A stretch of 64,000 bases of DNA from Vibrio mimicus CAIM 602 (GCF_000338875.1 NZ_AOMO01000029.1:62001-126000), one strand, 5' to 3'. Numbered from the stretch's first letter, positions 29,697 through 40,498 are shown. Notes: generated from the sequence alone by a model not told the origin. Numbers and translations are program-made.

Positions 29697-30212
29697 ATGG
29701 AATACAATACTTCAGCGCTGTGTGATATCTATCTCGACCAAGTCGATGTCGTGGAGCCTATGTTCAGCAACTTTGGTGGCTGTGCTTCTTTTGCCGGTCA
29801 GATCACTACAATCAAGTGCTATGAAGATAATGGCTTGATCCGTGAAACGCTTGAGCAAGATGGTTTAGGCCGTATTTTGCTGATCGACGGCGGTGGTTCA
29901 CTGCGTCGTGCATTGATTGATGCAGAACTGGCAGCTCTAGCGGAAGAAAATGAGTGGGAAGGCATTGTGGTGTATGGCAGTGTCCGTGAAGTGGATGAAC
30001 TGGAAGAAATGAGTATTGGCATTCAAGCCATTGCATCAATTCCAGTGGGTGCCACTTCACAAGGTGTCGGTGAAGTGGACATTCCAGTCAACTTCGGTGG
30101 CGTCACCTTCCTGCCTGAAGATTATCTGTATGCCGATAATACTGGCATCATCATCTCACAAGAGCCGCTGAGCGCGGACTTGGGTGTAGAAGAGGAAGAT
30201 GAGCTGCTGTAG
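29697..30212 (+). CDS. rraA: Ribonuclease E activity regulator RraA
   Basis: This 171-residue ring-forming protein binds RNase E and changes mRNA decay. Family features include the N-terminal [24 protein letters not shown], and [19 protein letters not shown] (about residues 63-81), with an acidic tail. These proteins resemble RraA/HMG aldolase folds but lack methyltransferase activity; older annotations as MenG are wrong. It follows menA by 75 bases. Confidence 0.95.
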   Translation: MEYNTSALCDIYLDQVDVVEPMFSNFGGCASFAGQITTIKCYEDNGLIRETLEQDGLGRILLIDGGGSLRRALIDAELAALAEENEWEGIVVYGSVREVDELEEMSIGIQAIASIPVGATSQGVGEVDIPVNFGGVTFLPEDYLYADNTGIIISQEPLSADLGVEEEDELL

Positions 30213-30233
30213 CTGATTCATTTGCCCGAAGAA

Positions 30234-30268
30234 TAAAAAAAGCCGATGTCGAATACATCAGCTTTTTG
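30234..30268 (+). terminator. Terminator of rraA
   Basis: AAAAAAGCCGATGT-CGAAT-ACATCAGCTTTTT is a stem with one mismatch and a T-run. Confidence 0.8.
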
Positions 30269-30358
30269 TCATCTTACGTATCCATTGATTCCTTAAACTA
30301 CAGTGTTGCAACCAACACTGTTACAGCTGTGAGTTGGAAGAGGTGTTGGTGTTCTGAA

Positions 30359-31750
30359 TCAAACGTTAGTTACAGAATCCGACGTTAAGTGCTGACGGCG
30401 TAATCTCAGCGCATACAGATAACCCAATAGCCCGCCCAGTACGTTACCCACAGCAATCCCGATAAATAGCCCTTCGATGCTGTACACAGCGCCACCAATC
30501 CAAGCGGCGGGTAGGGTGAACACAAACAGGCGCATAAAGCTCCATTGAAAAGCCTTCAGTGGCTGATGTAAGGCGTTGAGAGCGGAAACCAGCATCATTA
30601 CCACACCTTGAAAGCCGTAGCTGATTGGCACCACTAACAAATAATGCCATAGCAGATCGCGTACCGCTTGTTCTTGAGAAAACAACGCTGCCAGCGGAAT
30701 ACTCAGTGGCACCATCATCACAAACACCATTAACTGAAACAGCAGTGAAAAGCGCAGGCTCAGAAAGAGTCCTGCAAAACTGCGTGCTGGGTTTTGTGCA
30801 CCAAGATTTTGTGCCATAAATGGGGTAAGTGCTGAGGTCAGCGACATCAGCACCAAAATCAGAATCGATTCAATACGCTGTGCAGCGCCATACGCAGCAA
30901 CCGCAGCAGTCCCGTGACTGGAGAGCATCATCATCAGTAAGGCGCCGGAGATAGGATTCATTGCGGTAGACAGCGCGGCGGGAGTGCCGATTTTTAAAAT
31001 CTGTTGCCAGTCATGGCGAAGATGCGGCAAAGACGGCATCGCCAGTAACTTTTCTCGCTTGATCAATACATAGAGCGATCCGAACAAAGCTCCAAGCCAG
31101 GAGAAGGCACTGGCAATCGCCGCCCCTTGAATGCCTAGTTCAGGAAATGGGCCGTAACCAAAAATCAGCAGTGGATCGAGCGCTCCATTGATAAAACCTG
31201 CCAGCATCATAATTTTGGCTGGTGTTTTGGTATCGCCTGTGGCTCGAATCGCACTGTTACCTGCCATAGGTAGCACCAGCAACGGAATAGTTAAATACCA
31301 CACTACCATGTATTGCTTGATGAGTGGGATGAGGTCATGACTGGCGCCGAGTAGTAAAAACAGCGGTTCAATCGTTAGTAAACCAAGTGTCGAAGCAGCG
31401 GCCACCAGCAATAACGCCAGTAATAACCCATGACTAGAAACGCGAGCTGCTTGTCGTCCATCGCCTTGTCCAAGCAAACGGCCTATGCAGGTAGAAAGTC
31501 CAACTCCAATACCCATGGTGATACAGTTGACCGCGAAGGTAACGGGAAAGGTGTAACTGATGGCTGCCAGCGCCTGTGTTCCCAGCAACGAGATAAAAAA
31601 AGTATCAACAAGGTTGAACATTAAAATCGCGACCAAGCCGAAGATCATCGGTACTGTCATTTGCCGTAAAACGGTAGGAATAGGTGCAGAAAGCAGGCCG
31701 TGTTTATCTTGCATAGGATGGAGTGCGCGAAGGAACAAGGTGCCTAGCAT
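30359..31750 (-). CDS. MATE family multidrug/cation efflux pump
   Basis: This 463-residue protein has about 12 membrane segments and the two-fold repeated MATE architecture: residues near 30-230 and 245-450 each carry an MatE domain. It exports toxic compounds by cation antiport in the inner membrane. Features include VDTFFISLLGTQALAAISY in the first half and AAYGAAQRIESI in the second. V. cholerae has several MATE pumps and the sequence alone does not identify which named one this is. It is monocistronic. Confidence 0.88.
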   Translation of the reverse strand: MLGTLFLRALHPMQDKHGLLSAPIPTVLRQMTVPMIFGLVAILMFNLVDTFFISLLGTQALAAISYTFPVTFAVNCITMGIGVGLSTCIGRLLGQGDGRQAARVSSHGLLLALLLVAAASTLGLLTIEPLFLLLGASHDLIPLIKQYMVVWYLTIPLLVLPMAGNSAIRATGDTKTPAKIMMLAGFINGALDPLLIFGYGPFPELGIQGAAIASAFSWLGALFGSLYVLIKREKLLAMPSLPHLRHDWQQILKIGTPAALSTAMNPISGALLMMMLSSHGTAAVAAYGAAQRIESILILVLMSLTSALTPFMAQNLGAQNPARSFAGLFLSLRFSLLFQLMVFVMMVPLSIPLAALFSQEQAVRDLLWHYLLVVPISYGFQGVVMMLVSALNALHQPLKAFQWSFMRLFVFTLPAAWIGGAVYSIEGLFIGIAVGNVLGGLLGYLYALRLRRQHLTSDSVTNV

Positions 31751-31819
31751 ACCTGAACTTAAAAACAGGGACTAGGTAAGGGCAAGAATGTATGGGCTGG
31801 AACACATTCAGCGAATGCT

Positions 31820-31946
31820 ATCCCCTTCCTACATGAAGTAGTTGCGGTGTTGGCTATGTTCGTTCACCTCAATCATAGAATTTGTCTATGCTCATGGGGA
31901 TTTACTCACTTGCCGTCTACCTATAACTCCAAATCGTTTGGGGATA
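31820..31946. repeat. ERIC repeat, full length (127 bp)
   Basis: This element begins ATCCCCTTCCTACATGAAGT and ends CGTTTGGGGATA, with the central CATAG/CTATG palindrome. It is the same length as, and parallel in every block to, the copy at 118-244. It lies between the MATE gene and the tpiA terminator. Confidence 0.85.
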
Positions 31947-31979
31947 AAAAAGAATAAGGCCAGCAATATGCTGGCCTTG
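31945..31979 (-). terminator. Terminator of tpiA
   Basis: On the minus strand, AAGGCCAGCA-TAT-TGCTGGCCTT is followed by ATTCTTTTTT, a strong stem with an interrupted T-run downstream of tpiA. Confidence 0.8.
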
Positions 31980-31999
31980 AATCATGCGTGAGTAGCAAA

Positions 32000-32773
32000 T
32001 TATGCTTTTTTCGCTTCTGCTGCTGCTTTTGCGATGGCTGCAAAGCCTTTTGCATCCAGCGATGCACCACCAACCAGCGCACCGTCGATGTCTGGTTGTG
32101 CAAAATAAGCGGCTGCGTTTTCAGGTTTTACAGAACCGCCGTACTGGATGATCACTTGTTCTGCAACTGCTGCATCTTTTGCTGCGATCAGTGCGCGGAT
32201 AGAAGCGTGGATGCGTTGTGCATCATCCGCTGTTGCTGCTTTACCAGTACCGATTGCCCAGATTGGTTCGTAAGCGATGATTGCGCCGTTCAGTGCTTCA
32301 ACACCGTAAGTGTCGATAACTGCGTTGATTTGGCGAGCACATACTGCTTCAGTTTCGCCTGCTTCGTTTTGTGCTTCAGTTTCACCGATACAGAAAACTG
32401 GAGTTAGGCCATTTTCTTTCAGGAAAGCAAATTTCTTCGCTACGAACTCGTCAGATTCTTTGTGGTAATCACGACGCTCAGAGTGACCGATGATGATGTG
32501 AGAAGCACCGAAATCTTTCAGCATTGCTGGAGACATATCACCAGTGTAAGCACCGCTGTTGTGAGTATCTGTGTTTTGTGCACCCAGGATCAGCTTGTTG
32601 CCGCCTTCTTTGATCAGGCGCTCAGCCAGATCTAAATACATCGCTGGTGGCGCAACTACTACATCAACACCCGCAACACCTTCAAGTTCTGCATTCAAGC
32701 CGTTTAGCAGGTCAGTGACCATAGCTTTGCTGCCATTCAGTTTCCAGTTACCCATCACAACAGGACGACGCAT
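32000..32773 (-). CDS. tpiA: Triosephosphate isomerase
   Basis: This 257-residue glycolytic enzyme interconverts dihydroxyacetone phosphate and glyceraldehyde 3-phosphate. The active site is visible: Lys in GNWKLNG (about residue 11), His in IIGHSERR (about 96), Glu in [12 protein letters not shown] (about 168), and phosphate-binding [10 protein letters not shown] and GALVGGASL. The start is ATG 32773 with TGGAGATA upstream; the longer frame to 32797 is unsupported. It is monocistronic. Confidence 0.97.
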   Translation of the reverse strand: MRRPVVMGNWKLNGSKAMVTDLLNGLNAELEGVAGVDVVVAPPAMYLDLAERLIKEGGNKLILGAQNTDTHNSGAYTGDMSPAMLKDFGASHIIIGHSERRDYHKESDEFVAKKFAFLKENGLTPVFCIGETEAQNEAGETEAVCARQINAVIDTYGVEALNGAIIAYEPIWAIGTGKAATADDAQRIHASIRALIAAKDAAVAEQVIIQYGGSVKPENAAAYFAQPDIDGALVGGASLDAKGFAAIAKAAAEAKKA

Positions 32774-33016
32774 AGGAATATCTCCATATCTAATCAATGT
32801 AAAAAATAAACTCGCAGGACTATAGCAGAATAAATTCGTCAGATCATGACTCGCATCATGTCTTTATGGGATCTCACAGGCGCGACAAATCAGTAATCCA
32901 GTGATCTGAGTGACAGATTATTCGGTAGTGGCTCGGTTTTTTAGGTTTAACTTGTTATTACTATCCATCTATCTAGTACAGAACGATTTTTATCAACCGT
33001 AAGCAAGGAAAAAGCA

Positions 33017-33367
33017 ATGCCAAACTTAGTCATGGAATACTCAAATTCAGTGGATGAGCGTATTAATGTGCAAGGATTACTGGAAGATTTACATCAAGCT
33101 GCGATTGATTCAGGACTGTTTGATGCAAGTTCGGTAAAATCCCGTGCACTGCGCTGCCATCATTGGTTGATTGGTAATGAAGGCGATAGCGTAGATTTTA
33201 TTCACATCAGCTTTGAGCTATTAGCCGGACGCAGCGCTGAACAAAAGCGCGATTTATCGCGCAAGCTGATGGAGATTTTGGTGGATAAAGCCAGCCATGT
33301 GCGCAGTTTGACCATTAATATCCGAGATATGGATATCGACTGCTTTCAAAAAGTCATCAATGGATGA
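33017..33367 (+). CDS. CHMI-family isomerase (5-carboxymethyl-2-hydroxymuconate isomerase-like)
   Basis: This 116-residue protein belongs to the CHMI family of the tautomerase superfamily: the catalytic N-terminal proline follows Met (MPNLVMEYSNSV), and SVDFIHISFELLAGRSAEQKRDLSRKLMEIL is the family core. In E. coli C and similar strains the enzyme (HpaF) acts in homoprotocatechuate breakdown, but no other gene of that pathway is nearby. Its true substrate here is unknown. AAGGAAAAAG precedes the ATG. It is followed by a DUF805 gene and may be cotranscribed with it. Confidence 0.78.
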   Translation: MPNLVMEYSNSVDERINVQGLLEDLHQAAIDSGLFDASSVKSRALRCHHWLIGNEGDSVDFIHISFELLAGRSAEQKRDLSRKLMEILVDKASHVRSLTINIRDMDIDCFQKVING

Positions 33368-33386
33368 CCGTGTTTAGGTAAAAATC

Positions 33387-33827
33387 ATGTCGTTAAAAAC
33401 ACTGTTGTTTTCTTTTCAGGGGCGCATTGGGCGTCAAACCTTCTGGCTGTGGAATATCTGCTATTACGCCATGATTGCAGGCTTTGCGATTGGCTCTAAT
33501 CAGCTATTTCCTAGCGTTGCGCACCTGATCTTACCGATCTTTCTGTTGCTTGTTTTGGTGCCGGATCTGGCTATCACAGCCAAACGTTGGCATGACCGAG
33601 ACAAATCGAGTTGGTGGTTGTTGCTCAATGTCCCTTTGGTGATTGGTCGAATGACCATTCCTGCGGGTGAACTGGCGGTGAATACCCAACCAGGAATGGC
33701 GGAAACTCTGATTTCTTTTGCTGCTTTGCTCTGTGGAGCGTGGATTTTAGTGGAATGTGGATTTCTTGCTGGCAGCGAGGGCAGTAACCGATTCGGGCCA
33801 CAGCCTAAGCCGATGAAGAAAGGCTAA
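33387..33827 (+). CDS. DUF805 family inner-membrane protein
   Basis: This 146-residue hydrophobic protein has about four membrane segments. Its start, FSFQGRIGRQTFWLWNI (about residues 8-24), is the hallmark of DUF805, and KRWHDRDKSSWW (about 68-79) is the second conserved motif. Its function is unknown. It lies 19 bases after the CHMI-like gene on the same strand and probably shares its transcript. Confidence 0.85.
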   Translation: MSLKTLLFSFQGRIGRQTFWLWNICYYAMIAGFAIGSNQLFPSVAHLILPIFLLLVLVPDLAITAKRWHDRDKSSWWLLLNVPLVIGRMTIPAGELAVNTQPGMAETLISFAALLCGAWILVECGFLAGSEGSNRFGPQPKPMKKG

Positions 33828-33842
33828 ACCATTAAACCGATT

Positions 33843-33872
33843 AAAAAGAGGAGGCATTCGCCTCCTCTTTCA
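33843..33872. terminator. Terminator between DUF805 and DUF3135 genes
   Basis: AAAGAGGAGGC-ATTC-GCCTCCTCTTT lies between the convergent genes, with an A-run on the left. Confidence 0.85.
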
Positions 33873-33891
33873 GTTTTTACTGTGCGAGCAA

Positions 33892-34251
33892 TTATCGCCA
33901 CTCGTCATTAGAATTCGCTCTTGGTCGAAACGGAACAACTTCAGCGACGGAATCTTGTTGGAGATCCCCATCCAATGCATTGCGAAATCGCACCATCTGT
34001 TGGCTGAGTTCACGCATGAGAATCACATTGGTATGCACAGGGTTTTTGCACTGACCCACCACTCGATCTATGTGGCTCTGTTGTGCCCACAACCTTTGCT
34101 GCATCGATTCAGAGGCAGATAGGATCATCTCTTCACACATCTCTTTTTTGAACTGAGTGAAGGCTTCAGGGTTATGTTTTGCCAGCTCAACCAATTCGTC
34201 AAAAGGCGGAAGTGCTTGAATATATGGAATGTCAGTTGGAGGAGTGGTCAT
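33892..34251 (-). CDS. DUF3135 family protein
   Basis: This 119-residue soluble protein is mostly helical. Residues about 15-32 (PPFDELVELAKHNPEAFTQF) show the FDEL...P.AFE signature of DUF3135. The function is unknown. The start at 34251 (ATG) has GAGG eight bases upstream; a GTG at 34260 is an alternative. No signal peptide or membrane segment is seen. It is convergent with the DUF805 gene. Confidence 0.7.
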   Translation of the reverse strand: MTTPPTDIPYIQALPPFDELVELAKHNPEAFTQFKKEMCEEMILSASESMQQRLWAQQSHIDRVVGQCKNPVHTNVILMRELSQQMVRFRNALDGDLQQDSVAEVVPFRPRANSNDEWR

Positions 34252-34365
34252 CGCTCTCACCTCGCCAGATGCTAAAATTGATTACTTTATCAACAATCCA
34301 AGCATAATCGATTATCAGTGAGTTGTGCGGAACGAAAGTCGCCCTTCTTATAAATAAGACGCCAT

Positions 34366-34983
34366 TCAAGCAGCAGAGATGAGATAAGCGCAGCGTCGTT
34401 CACCAGTCACAATGTGCTCTAAACGCTGTACTTGGTAGCTATCTCCCAGTAATGATTGGAAAATAGTTAATTCTGATTGGCACAAGTTAGGGCAGCGAGT
34501 AGCAGCCTTACAAATTGGGCAGTGATTTTCCACCAACATAAATCCTGCGTCGGTTTGTTCAAGTTCGGCCATGTAGCCTTCTTGCTCACGCAACTGCACC
34601 AATTTATGCAGTTTTTCTTCAAGTGAGTGGCAACTTTTTAAAGCGGCTTGGTAACTGCGTAGAGTTTGTGCCTCTCGCTCAGCGGCAACTTTGGCCAATC
34701 CTTCTTTACCAAAAAGATGCTCAACCGCATCGATGACTTGAATGGTTAGCTCACCGTGGCGATCTGCAAATTGATTGTGCCCTTTAGCTGTCAAAGACCA
34801 GTGACGAGTAGGGCGGCCGACTTTCACTTTCACATCATGAAATGAGAGTACGCCATCATCCTCCAAACTTTGCAAATGCTGACGAGCGCCCATGGTCGTA
34901 ATGCCTAGGTCTTCAGCCAACTGTTTGGCGGTTACGGTGCCTTCACGTTTAATGGTGTGAAGAATGCGGTCAACCGTTTTCAT
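34366..34983 (-). CDS. HTH transcriptional regulator with C-terminal cysteine cluster
   Basis: This 205-residue winged-helix regulator has a DeoR/ArsR-like N-terminal domain (about residues 1-75, with VTAKQLAEDLGITTMGARQHLQSLEDDG). The C-terminal part has a cysteine cluster (ENHCPICKAATRCPNLCQ, about 153-169, and RRCAY, about 198) like that of the SufR group, in which cysteines bind an iron-sulfur cluster. It may therefore sense iron-sulfur status or oxygen; that is inference from the motif. No suf or isc gene is adjacent. The target genes are unknown. Confidence 0.75.
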   Translation of the reverse strand: MKTVDRILHTIKREGTVTAKQLAEDLGITTMGARQHLQSLEDDGVLSFHDVKVKVGRPTRHWSLTAKGHNQFADRHGELTIQVIDAVEHLFGKEGLAKVAAEREAQTLRSYQAALKSCHSLEEKLHKLVQLREQEGYMAELEQTDAGFMLVENHCPICKAATRCPNLCQSELTIFQSLLGDSYQVQRLEHIVTGERRCAYLISAA

Positions 34984-35102
34984 CGTCTCTCATTATCCTT
35001 GTTCCTAAAAAGTGCTTGGTTTTCGCCTTTATCTATCCCGCTTCGGCGTACCTTGCTCTGTCGTTATTATGGAATGTGAATTAAATAAAGCAAACCATTT
35101 AC

Positions 35103-35222
35103 TATGCCCTACAGACTTGAAGCCGTTATTGTTTTGGCTGCGTTACGTATCACACTATGGCGCTTATACATGCTCATGAATATTCACTCACGCTTACCAA
35201 CAACGCCAAGTTGGTTGGGATA
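35103..35222. repeat. Degenerate ERIC repeat
   Basis: This element of about 120 bp follows the block order of the other copies (GACTTGAAGCCGTTATTG, TTGGCTGCGTTACG, TATACATGCTCATGAATATT, TTGGTTGGGATA) but with more differences. It lies between the HTH regulator and groESL. Confidence 0.7.
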
Positions 35223-35315
35223 GATCGATCAAGTCATTCAAAGTCTTGCAGATAAGGACAGAAGGATTTGGTGTTTGAAAATGTTAATTTAATCACGTTT
35301 TTTTACGCTTCCCCC

Positions 35316-35344
35316 CTTGGGATATGGCACAACTTACCCCACAT
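35316..35344 (+). promoter_or_regulatory. Sigma-32 heat-shock promoter of groESL
   Basis: The -35 CTTGGGA is followed by 14 bases and -10 CCCCACAT (consensus CTTGAAA-N14-CCCCATNT), about 68 bases before groES. Confidence 0.85.
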
Positions 35345-35411
35345 AAGTGACACATGCTGATGATCAGCGTTTTATCAACCATACGGAAAATTAAATCAGG
35401 AGAGACGACCG

Positions 35412-35702
35412 ATGAATATTCGTCCATTACATGACCGAGTGATCGTTGAACGCCAAGAAGTTGAATCAAAATCTGCTGGTGGAATTGTTCTAACTGGTTC
35501 TGCGGCGGAAAAATCAACTCGCGGTAAAGTGTTGGCTGTTGGTAAAGGCCGCATTCTGGAGAACGGTTCAGTTCAACCTCTGGACGTGAAAGTAGGCGAC
35601 ACCGTGATTTTTGCAGAAAGCTACGGCACAAAAACAGAAAAGATCGATGGCAAAGAAGTGTTGATCTTGTCTGAACATGACATTTTGGCAATCGTTGAAT
35701 AA
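35412..35702 (+). CDS. groES: Co-chaperonin GroES
   Basis: This 96-residue cap of the GroEL chamber begins [20 protein letters not shown]. The mobile loop is [18 protein letters not shown] (about residues 17-34). Family length and sequence are normal. CAGGAGA precedes the ATG. It is the first gene of groESL, 53 bases before groEL, behind a sigma-32 promoter. Confidence 0.98.
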   Translation: MNIRPLHDRVIVERQEVESKSAGGIVLTGSAAEKSTRGKVLAVGKGRILENGSVQPLDVKVGDTVIFAESYGTKTEKIDGKEVLILSEHDILAIVE

Positions 35703-35752
35703 TTGATTCTGAATCCCAACGAAATCAATAACTGAATTTAGAAAGGAAATGA

Positions 35753-37391
<1,639 letters not shown>

Positions 37392-37499
37392 GCGACGAGA
37401 GTCGCGTAGGTAGCTAGCCGAGCGGGCTACGTCCATAGTAACCACTAACTTTATGTTGTGGTTACTATCCCACCCGCCGAAATAGCAAATAAATAAAAC

Positions 37500-37534
37500 C
37501 CGATATTCGGGCTTAACCCAAGCCCGAATATCGG
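37500..37534 (+). repeat. Perfect 15-bp hairpin in intron domain I
   Basis: CCGATATTCGGGCTT, five bases, then AAGCCCGAATATCGG. Directly after it CCTC-GTAA-GAGG (a GNRA-type loop) forms a second hairpin. Both are probably structural stems of domain I. Confidence 0.7.
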
Positions 37535-38052
37535 TCCTCGTAAGAGGTCCGATTTTAGGCATGGGCGAAAGTTTGTGTCCCTCGCTTTAGGCGAATGATA
37601 TACGTTGAAGCAGCGCTATCAGTGTCTGTGAAGTAACGGGAATATTCGTGTCTTATTTAAGCTTGAGCCACCAGCACGGTGCGAAGCTGTTTTCATTATT
37701 GTCTTAGCCAATTTCTTACTCGGACGGGTAGGTTATTGGACAGTAAGACCTGTTGTTCAGCCAATAGTAGCCTAGGGATAGTGCATCTGCGGTAACGCGG
37801 TGTGCGGAGCTTCCTGATAATGTACCCCCACGAAAGTGGTTAATCCTTGCTGCGAAGTGAAGGTTAAGACAATCGCCAATAGCAGGCGGTTTAGGGGCTA
37901 GGCTGGGTTATATGGTTAACGTAAGTGAACTACTGATAAACACCGTCAGCCGCGACGAGCGTAACGCTATTGTCGTGACGACTAATTATCCCTTGGGAAG
38001 ATTAGTCATCACTAACGCTCTGACCAAAAGGTATATGGCCGGTTATCTCTTT

Positions 38053-38058
38053 TACATC
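38053..38058 (+). other. Candidate exon-binding site EBS1 of the intron
   Basis: TACATC is the exact reverse complement of GATGTA, the six bases of groEL immediately upstream of the intron (37384-37389). This pairing would define the insertion and splice site. Loop placement was not modelled. Confidence 0.65.
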
Positions 38059-38498
38059 TGGGGATACGCTGACTTATGCGCCATCGGTGGATAGGTAGAA
38101 CCTAAGTAACTCGTGTAATGAAAACGGAACTCGGAAACCCCGTATCTTTGCCCCAATAGGGCAGGCAACTCGTAAGAGGCGCTGTTGAGGATGCGGGCAC
38201 AGGAGAGCAGAAAAAGCGAAAGCCAGCTTGTAATGAGCTGGATAGAAAGCCAACGTGCTTTCACCGGAAACGGGGCCCACGTCTGCTTGGTCTTTAATTG
38301 CGTGAAAATCAGTAAAGCCGTCAAGTTTTACGGTAGTTGAAACTGTCAGAGTCCAATTGTGGGCGTTACCTTTCCTATTTGAGGATCTCGGGTACTGTCA
38401 GCAACAAGTTCAAGCCTCATAGGGTAAATCTCTGCCCTATGGGGCACAGATGCGCCTTGTGTTGCTTGTTTAACTTATCGTTAATGGAGGAAAGCAAG

Positions 38499-40157
38499 GT
38501 GCATACTTCAATGCAAATTGACGTATCTGCATCCTCCCACCAGACACAGCAGTGGCACAGCATCGACTGGTCACTAATGTATCGCACGGTGAGAGGGCTA
38601 CAGGTACGGATCGCAAAGGCAACGAAAAAGTCTGACTGGCGACAGGTCAAAAGACTGCAACGCATGTTAACTCGTTCGTTTGCTGCCAAGGTGATAGCCA
38701 TTCGGCGCGTCACTGAAAACAGAGGGAAAAACACACCGGGTGTTGATGGAGAAATCTGGAACACTCCTGCTTTGAAATGGGGAGCCATAAACCAACTGAT
38801 GCGTAAAGGCTACAAGCCAAGTCCGCTGAGGCGAGTCTATATTCCTAAAGCTAATGGCAAGCGTAGGCCGCTGGGAATACCAACCATGCGTGATAGAGCA
38901 ATGCAGGCACTATACCTGTTAGCTCTTGAACCCATATCGGAAACCACGGCGGATAGAAACAGCTATGGCTTTCGCCCGAATCGCTCTTGTGCTGATGCCA
39001 TCGAACAATGCTTCGTGAATCTCAGCCGCAAGGCTAGTGCGAGTTGGGTGCTGGAGGGCGATATCAAAGGGTGTTTTGACTTTATCAGCCATGACTGGCT
39101 TATCGGCAATATCCCCATGGATAAGGCGATACTCAAGAAATGGCTGAAAGCCGGATTCATGGAATCTGGGAAGTTCAACTTGACGGATGCGGGTACACCA
39201 CAAGGTGGGATTATCTAACCCGTACTTGCCAATATGGCCTTAGATGGACTGGAAACGGTGCTCGAATCTCGCTTCGGGATGAAAAACACGAAAGCCAGTT
39301 ACAAAACTAAGGTCAATTATGTACGTTATGCAGATGACTTTATCATTACTGGGATCTCGAAAGAGTTACTGGAATATGAGGTTTTACCGATCGTTGAAGC
39401 CTTTATGGCAGAACGTGGACTGCAATTGTCAGCAGAAAAAACGCTGATTACGCACATAGACGACTGGTTCGATTTTCTCGGGCAAAATTTGCGTAAATAC
39501 GACGGCAAAATGTTGATTAAGCCGTCAAAGAAAAACGTGAAGAATTTTCTGCGCGGTGTACGAGATTATCTCAACAGCCATAAAACGGTGCCAGCTTCAG
39601 CGGTGATAGCGAAGTTGAATCCGATGATCAGAGGATGGTGTAACTACCACCGCTGGGTATGTGCGAGTGAGACATTCAAGTATATTGATTACCGGATCTG
39701 GAAAATGTTGTGGCAGTGGTGCCGCCGAATCCATTTGAATCGCCGTAAGCGCTGGATTAAAGAGAAATACTTTAAAACAGTGGGTGATAGAAACTGGGTA
39801 TTCAGCGCACCGAAACCGAAAGGGGAAGATGGCCACTACCGCTTGCTGAGTGCAGCGAGAGTGAAAATCGACAAACATGTGAAAATTCGGGCAACAGCTA
39901 ACTGTTACCTACCTGAGAACGAACAATACTTTGAGCGTCTGAAGATGCAAAGGTTGAAGAAATCTTTGTCGGGTAACTGGAAACTATGGAAGATTGTCGA
40001 GAGACAAGACTACAAATGTGCGGTGTGTCATCAGCAGTTTCACTCAGAAGATGAATGGGATATTCACCATATCGTCAGAAGAGTGGATGGCGGCACGGAC
40101 ATAAGCTCGAACTTGATGATGTTGCATATAAACTGTCATAGGAAAATACATACGTAA
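38499..40157 (+). pseudogene. ltrA: Group II intron reverse transcriptase/maturase, interrupted by a stop codon
   Basis: This intron-encoded protein would be 552 residues from the GTG at 38499, chosen because GGAGG lies eight bases upstream; an upstream ATG at 38337 has no such site. The reverse transcriptase domain has NTPGVDG, RPLGIPTMRDRAMQ, SYGFRPNRS, GDIKGCFD and YADD (39327-39338). Domain X has RGWCNYHRW and the C-terminal HNH endonuclease has CAVCHQQF...DIHHIVRRVDGG. Codon 240 (39216-39218) is TAA where the QGGIISP motif needs Ser; TCA to TAA is one base. Reading resumes in the same frame. The truncated product lacks YADD, so it should be inactive unless the stop is read through. Confidence 0.9.
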
Positions 40158-40182
40158 CATGTGGATTTTGCGGGTCACAAAG

Positions 40183-40211
40183 TTGAATGTTGCATATGAA
40201 TTCCGTATAAG
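40183..40211 (+). promoter_or_regulatory. Promoter-like sequence before the intron-borne small gene
   Basis: TTGAAT, 17 bases, then TATAAG resembles a sigma-70 promoter with optimal spacing. It lies about 60 bases upstream of the DUF1508 gene and downstream of the maturase stop. Confidence 0.55.
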
Positions 40212-40272
40212 AAACTGGTGGGTATGAAACTATTTTATCCACTTGTTTTAATAATTATTCAGGGTAACAGAA

Positions 40273-40425
40273 ATGGATAAATGGGAATTCTATAAAGACA
40301 ATTCAAACGAATGGCGTTGGCGCCGAACTGCATCAAATGGACGTATTGTTGGTGCCTCTAGTCAGGGCTATGTAAACAAAGCTGATTGTGTGGAAAATGC
40401 AAGACGTAATGGTTACACAGGATAA
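40273..40425 (+). CDS. Small DUF1508 (YegP-like) protein inside the intron
   Basis: This 50-residue protein, MDKWEFYKDNSNEWRWRRTA then SNGRIVGASSQGYVNKADC, has one copy of the DUF1508/YegP unit (FYKD...WRWRR...NGRIVGASSQGY...C..N) and ends NARRNGYTG. DUF1508 proteins are small, often doubled (E. coli YegP has two units), and of unknown function. The gene sits between the maturase stop and domain V, where group II introns normally have only a short tail. It has its own promoter-like sequence. It is therefore probably cargo picked up by the intron. No strong ribosome site was seen (AGGGTAACA only). Confidence 0.75.
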   Translation: MDKWEFYKDNSNEWRWRRTASNGRIVGASSQGYVNKADCVENARRNGYTG

Positions 40426-40433
40426 TGTTGCTG

Positions 40434-40452
40434 GCTTAAACTCAGTTTAAGC
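40434..40452 (+). repeat. 8-bp hairpin before intron domain V
   Basis: GCTTAAAC-TCA-GTTTAAGC lies directly after the DUF1508 stop. It has no T-run, so it is more likely part of the domain IV closing stem than a terminator. Confidence 0.5.
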
Positions 40453-40464
40453 TTATAAAAGCTT

Positions 40465-40498
40465 GAGCCGTATGTGGGGAAACTCGCACGTACGGTTC
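40465..40498 (+). ncRNA. Group II intron domain V (catalytic core hairpin)
   Basis: This 34-base hairpin begins GAGCCGTATG (containing the AGC catalytic triad) and ends CACGTACGGTTC with a GAAA tetraloop. It matches the conserved bacterial domain V. Domain VI follows (about 40502-40539) with a long stem around GGCGCA-GTAA-TGCGTC. Confidence 0.9.

Larger units (their letters stand above)
34984..35411. other. Intergenic region upstream of groESL
   Basis: These 428 bases hold the promoter region of the HTH regulator, a degenerate ERIC repeat (35103-35222) and the sigma-32 promoter of groESL (35316-35344). No gene was seen in it. Confidence 0.7.

Noticed and set aside
37912-38094. 60-residue open frame inside the intron
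   Set aside because: It lies in structured domain I, spans the EBS1 region, has no ribosome site and no family features.
38337-38498. Longer N-terminus for the maturase
   Set aside because: The added 54 residues lack maturase features; the GTG at 38499 has a well-spaced GGAGG.
38499-40157. Reverse transcriptase as part of a retron or diversity-generating element
   Set aside because: Domain V/VI, the GTGCGAC start, the HNH domain and exon pairing all identify a group II intron; no msr/msd or template repeat pair was seen.
40434-40452. Hairpin as terminator of the DUF1508 gene
   Set aside because: There is no T-run; it fits better as intron structure.
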